Shown here in pieces: positions 5,884 to 8,460 of a DNA stretch of 8,460 nucleotides. Under the pieces are notes generated by a model, which was not told the origin of the DNA, ran no database searches, and was given only the letters and a program-made list of their open reading frames with translations. The DNA is from Gemmobacter sp. Its GTDB lineage: Bacteria > Pseudomonadota > Alphaproteobacteria > Rhodobacterales > Rhodobacteraceae. Position numbers and translations under genes: made by a program. Every line of letters begins with the position of its first letter. Position 1 is the stretch's first letter. The stretch spans positions 4,541 to 13,000 of the forward strand of contig DOMY01000094.1 of NCBI GenBank assembly GCA_003509785.1, read 5' to 3'.

Positions 5884-6582
5884 ATGGCTTACGGTATTAG
5901 ACTGCACGTCTGGGGCCAGCATGCCCTGTTTACCCGACCGGAATTGAAAGTGGAGCGCGTCAGTTATGACGTGATGACGCCCTCTGCCGCGCGTGGCGTG
6001 CTGGAGGCGATCCATTGGAAGCCCGCCATCCGCTGGGTGATCGACCGTATCCATGTGCTGGAACCGATCCGCTTCCAGTCTATCCGCCGCAACGAGGTGG
6101 GGCACAAGGCGCCTGCGGGCACGATCAAAAGCGCGATGAAGCGGGGCGATCTGGCTGGCCTGCAGTTGCTGGTGGATGAGGACCGCCAGCAGCGCGCCTC
6201 GACCGTGCTGGTGGCGCCGCGCTATGTGATCGAGGCGCATTTCGACCTGACCGCCAAGGCAGAAGCGGGCGATAACGAGGGCAAGCATCTGGATATCTTC
6301 AACCGCCGCGCTGCGCGGGGGCAGTGCTTTCACCAGCCTTGTCTGGGCACCCGTGAATTTGCGGCGCATTTCACGCTGATCGAGCCCGGCGCACCCTTGC
6401 CGTTGCGCAACCCCGATGCGGAAACCCCGGAGCTGGGTTTTGGTGTGCCCCGCGATCTGGGCTATATGCTGTGGGATATCGACCATGACGCCCCGGGCCG
6501 ACCGTCGCTGCTGTTTCGGGCGCAGCTGCAGAACGGGGTGATGGAGGTGCCTGCGCCGGGCAGCCCGGAGGTGAAGCGATGA
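5884..6582 (+). CDS. cas5c: type I-C Cas5 (Cas5d/Cas5c), crRNA-processing endoribonuclease
   Basis: In type I-C systems, which lack Cas6, this RAMP protein cuts the CRISPR repeat RNA below its hairpin and stays bound to the 5' handle in the effector complex. The 232-residue protein opens with GIRLHVWGQHALFTRPELK and the block VSYDVMTPSAARGVLEAIHW (26-45), both typical of the family. RFQSIRRNE (63-71) and DEDRQQRA (98-105) follow, and then GKHLDIFNRR (133-142) and GQCFHQPCLGTREF. K134-H135 probably matches the Lys-His pair reported as catalytic in Bacillus halodurans Cas5d; at the approximate place of its catalytic Tyr there is H44. The start is clear: AAGGA (5873-5877) lies six nt before the ATG. 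The TGA stop overlaps the cas8c start in ATGA, so the two are translationally coupled. Confidence 0.95.
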   Translation: MAYGIRLHVWGQHALFTRPELKVERVSYDVMTPSAARGVLEAIHWKPAIRWVIDRIHVLEPIRFQSIRRNEVGHKAPAGTIKSAMKRGDLAGLQLLVDEDRQQRASTVLVAPRYVIEAHFDLTAKAEAGDNEGKHLDIFNRRAARGQCFHQPCLGTREFAAHFTLIEPGAPLPLRNPDAETPELGFGVPRDLGYMLWDIDHDAPGRPSLLFRAQLQNGVMEVPAPGSPEVKR

Positions 6583-8435
6583 GCCTGCTGTCCGCCCTGG
6601 CCCGCGCCTATGACCGCCTGCCCGATGCGCCGCCCTATGGGTTTTCCACCGAAAAGATCGGCTTTTGTGTGGTGCTGAACCCGGATGGATCGGTGGCCGA
6701 GGTGGTTGATCTGCGCGACACTGACAAAAAGCGCAGCCCGCGTATGGTGAGGGTGCCGCAGCCTTGGAAGAAGGCATCCGGGATCAAGCCAAACTTCCTT
6801 TGGGAAAATACATCCTATGCACTGGGGGTTACTGCTGGTGATGACAAACGTACTGCGCAAGAACGCGCAGCTTTTTGCGAACGGCACGAGAAATGGCTAG
6901 CTGACACTGACGAACCGGGCCTGATTGCGCTTAAGAAATTCAATCACCAGTGGAAGCCAGAGCAGTTCAAATCTGGAATCTGGCCGACCGAGATGCTAGA
7001 TCAAGCTGTCGTTTTTGCCTTGGCTGGCAGCCATCGCCAAGGATTTTTACATGACTCTGCTGTTGCAGGGGCGATGTGGGAGCGCATCAAACTTGCAGAG
7101 GCCCTGCCAGATTCGCGCTGTTTGGTAACAGGAGACACTGGACCGATCGCTCGGCTTCACCCCTCGATCAAAGGGGTGTGGGGCGCACAATCATCCGGGG
7201 CATCTATTGTATCATTCAATGATGACGCTTATGAATCCTATGGCCATAAACAAGGCGATAACGCCCCGGTGTCCGAGGCTGCGGCTTTTGCCTATACCAC
7301 CGCGCTGAACCGCTTTCTGGAAAAGGACAGCGGCCACAGGATCCAGATCGGGGATGCTTCGACCGTGTTCTGGGCGGATTGCCAGGATGCCACCGTGGCA
7401 GAGGAGGCAGATTTCTGGGCGGCCTGTATGCTGGGCAGCCCCGCGAAATCGGGCACCGAGGAAAAGCTGCTGGAGGCGAAGATTCATTCCAGCCTCAAGA
7501 TGATGCGCGATGGAAAGCCGCTGAAACAGATTGCTCCGCATCTGGATCTAGGTGTGCGCATGCATCTGCTTGGCCTTGCCCCCAATGCGGCGCGTCTGTC
7601 TGTGCGCTTCTATTGGGAGGACAGTTTCGGCACTCTTGCCCGGAACTATGCGGCCTATCTGCGCGATATCGCGCTGGAGCCCGCCCCGGAGCGCCCGGTC
7701 TTCTCGATCCGCTCCGCCGTGCTGCGCAGTGCCCCGGCAGAGGTTCAGAACGGCAAGGTGAAATACGACGGTGACCGCGTCTCTCCGCTGCTTGCTGGAG
7801 AACTGACCCGAGCCATCCTGACCGGGGCCAGATTTCCGCGATCGCTGCTGAGCCTGCTGCTTCTGCGCATTCGCAGCGATCATGTTCTGGACCGGATTCG
7901 CATCTCACTGATCAAGGGGCTGATCCTGCGCGACATGCGGCTGGAACAGCGCCTGCCCAAACGCCCTGACGGCACCCCGATGGAGGATTACCTCATGCGC
8001 CCTGATCCCGATGACCTGTGCCCCGCGCGACTTCTTGGCCGACTGTTTGCACTGATCGAGAAGGCGCAGCTTGCGGCCTTGGGCGACCAGATCAATGCGA
8101 CCGTCAAGGACAAGTTTCTGAGCGCGGCTGCGTCAACTCCCGGCAGGGTCTTCCCCGGCCTGTTGATGAATGCTGAAAACCACCATCTTAAGCGCCTGCG
8201 CAATGGCCATTCTGATGCGGACTGGATCAAGGATGCTAGCCACGCCCGCGCAGTCGGGGCTGGTTTGAACCGCGACATCGGCACTCTTTGGGCGGGGCTG
8301 CAGAATGCCGCCCCTGCGCAGCATTCATCCGAAGAACAGGGCCTGTTCCTCGTCGGCTATTACCAGGAACGCTATGCAAAACACGGCGAGGCGGATGAAG
8401 TCTCCGCCCCGGCAGACCATGACAGCGAGGAGTAA
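6579..8435 (+). CDS. cas8c: type I-C large subunit Cas8c (Csd1)
   Basis: Cas8c recognises the PAM and stabilises the R-loop in the I-C Cascade. The 618-residue length is normal for Csd1. The N-terminus has the family pattern LARAYDRLPDAPPYGFSTEK, then VPQPWKKASGIKPNFLWENT (about residues 56-75). The best-conserved family block is visible at 212-232 as SFNDDAYESYG..QGDNAPVS. The C-terminal third is helical and equals the small subunit Cas11c, probably also made separately from an internal start. The ATG lies inside the cas5 stop (ATGA overlap), so translation is probably by re-initiation. The stretch from about 6781 to 7260 uses AT-richer codons (TTA, ACA, GGA, GCT) than the rest of the gene and operon, although the frame is unbroken. 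The protein ends in an acidic tail. The cas7 start follows 4 nt after the TAA. Confidence 0.95.
   Translation: MSLLSALARAYDRLPDAPPYGFSTEKIGFCVVLNPDGSVAEVVDLRDTDKKRSPRMVRVPQPWKKASGIKPNFLWENTSYALGVTAGDDKRTAQERAAFCERHEKWLADTDEPGLIALKKFNHQWKPEQFKSGIWPTEMLDQAVVFALAGSHRQGFLHDSAVAGAMWERIKLAEALPDSRCLVTGDTGPIARLHPSIKGVWGAQSSGASIVSFNDDAYESYGHKQGDNAPVSEAAAFAYTTALNRFLEKDSGHRIQIGDASTVFWADCQDATVAEEADFWAACMLGSPAKSGTEEKLLEAKIHSSLKMMRDGKPLKQIAPHLDLGVRMHLLGLAPNAARLSVRFYWEDSFGTLARNYAAYLRDIALEPAPERPVFSIRSAVLRSAPAEVQNGKVKYDGDRVSPLLAGELTRAILTGARFPRSLLSLLLLRIRSDHVLDRIRISLIKGLILRDMRLEQRLPKRPDGTPMEDYLMRPDPDDLCPARLLGRLFALIEKAQLAALGDQINATVKDKFLSAAASTPGRVFPGLLMNAENHHLKRLRNGHSDADWIKDASHARAVGAGLNRDIGTLWAGLQNAAPAQHSSEEQGLFLVGYYQERYAKHGEADEVSAPADHDSEE
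6781..7260 (+). other. low-GC block inside cas8c
   Basis: By hand count this 480-bp block has 248 G or C (about 52%), against 39 of 60 (65%) both in 6601-6660 and in 7261-7320. The lowest 60-base line, 7201-7260, has 22 of 60. The block includes codons rare elsewhere in the window, such as TTA Leu, GTA Val and ACA Thr. It codes for about residues 68-227, ending inside the conserved SFNDDAYESYG region. The abrupt return to high GC at about 7260 suggests a recombination edge, although a relaxed variable domain is possible. Confidence 0.55.
7982..7987 (+). promoter_or_regulatory. internal Shine-Dalgarno for Cas11c within cas8c
   Basis: GGAGGA, a near-perfect anti-16S match, lies 7 nt before the in-frame ATG at 7995 inside cas8c. 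It overlaps another in-frame ATG at 7980 (Met468), which itself has only weak upstream pairing. No better internal site was noticed in the last third of cas8c, though I did not score every candidate start. Confidence 0.62.
7995..8435 (+). CDS. cas11c: small subunit Cas11c, internal translation product of cas8c
   Basis: In type I-C and some related systems the small subunit is translated separately from an internal start in the large-subunit gene; this is published knowledge for I-C cas8c. Here an in-frame ATG (Met473 of Cas8c) follows GGAGGA with 7-nt spacing and yields 146 residues. It begins MRPDPDDLCPARLLGRLFAL, then runs through predicted amphipathic helices to an acidic C-terminus. The LLGRLFALIEKAQLAALG segment is where the small-subunit helical bundle normally starts. 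Several copies would line the belly of the Cascade and hold the non-target strand. The assignment rests on position, spacing and precedent, not on an independent stop or promoter. Met468 at 7980 is an alternative start. Confidence 0.66.
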   Translation: MRPDPDDLCPARLLGRLFALIEKAQLAALGDQINATVKDKFLSAAASTPGRVFPGLLMNAENHHLKRLRNGHSDADWIKDASHARAVGAGLNRDIGTLWAGLQNAAPAQHSSEEQGLFLVGYYQERYAKHGEADEVSAPADHDSEE

Positions 8436-8439
8436 GATA

Positions 8440-8460
8440 GTGACCCCGATCCAGAACCGC
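8440..8460 (+). CDS. cas7c: 5' end of cas7 (Csd2), truncated by the window edge
   Basis: Only seven codons are visible, read from GTG as MTPIQNR. This matches how type I-C Cas7/Csd2 proteins commonly begin (M..IQNR, then a YDFV-like strand). A strong GAGGAG (8427-8432) lies 7 nt before the GTG, within the end of cas8c. The 4-nt gap after the cas8c TAA indicates translational coupling. Cas7 would form the crRNA-binding backbone of the complex. The identification depends on the short N-terminus and the canonical I-C gene order. Confidence 0.8.

Noticed and set aside
4360..6777. An 805-codon minus-strand open frame antisense to cas3, cas5 and cas8c
   Set aside because: It has a low-complexity His/Arg/Gln/Pro-rich composition typical of antisense shadows in high-GC genes, crosses three intact cas genes and has no recognisable domain.
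1..8460. CRISPR array, tRNA, rRNA, insertion sequence or attachment site
   Set aside because: No regularly spaced repeats, structural RNA pattern, transposase or flanking duplication was seen. In I-C loci the array normally lies beyond cas2, outside this window.

Overview
The window looks like the chromosome of a GC-rich alphaproteobacterium, most likely in the Rhodobacterales (Rhodobacteraceae/Paracoccaceae). The evidence is the aroK-aroB pair with a GTG-started aroK, the strong GC3 codon bias, and a small single-pass membrane protein of a kind I associate with that group. The taxonomic call rests on recognition of proteins, not on a search.

Layout. (1) Positions 1-173: a 44-residue membrane protein on the minus strand (39-173), too short for most gene finders, with a weak terminator behind it. 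(2) Positions 174-357: a divergent intergenic region whose only AT-rich island can supply a -10 element on each strand. (3) Positions 358-2019: aroK and aroB, separated by 3 nt, which are shikimate-pathway housekeeping genes. (4) Positions 2044-2072: a strong bidirectional terminator that also ends the convergent transporter gene. (5) Positions 2077-3267, minus: a 12-TM major facilitator (DHA1, AraJ/YdhP-like) efflux protein. (6) Positions 3268-3582: a 315-bp divergent regulatory region with a dyad, a candidate cas promoter and a 9-nt direct repeat spaced 43 bp. (7) Positions 3583 to the end: the first part of a type I-C CRISPR-Cas operon in the canonical order cas3, cas5 (cas5d/c), cas8c (csd1), then the first seven codons of cas7 (csd2). 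cas4, cas1, cas2 and the repeat array would be expected further right, outside the window.

The Cas proteins fit one effector. Cas5 matures the crRNA and caps the complex, Cas8c recognises the PAM and contributes the large subunit, and Cas7 forms the backbone. The small subunit Cas11c is probably made from an internal start in cas8c at 7995, which has an excellent Shine-Dalgarno. Cas3 is the recruited HD nuclease-helicase; all its motifs that I checked are intact. Translational coupling is visible: a 4-nt ATGA overlap joins cas5 and cas8c, and 4 nt separate cas8c and cas7. Only cas3 and cas5 are separated, by a 78-nt gap holding a composite stem-loop.

I found no clearly new system. Most worth a second look are the stem-loop between cas3 and cas5, the repeated TTTGACACA upstream of cas3, the internal Cas11c start, and a low-GC block inside cas8c that suggests intragenic recombination.
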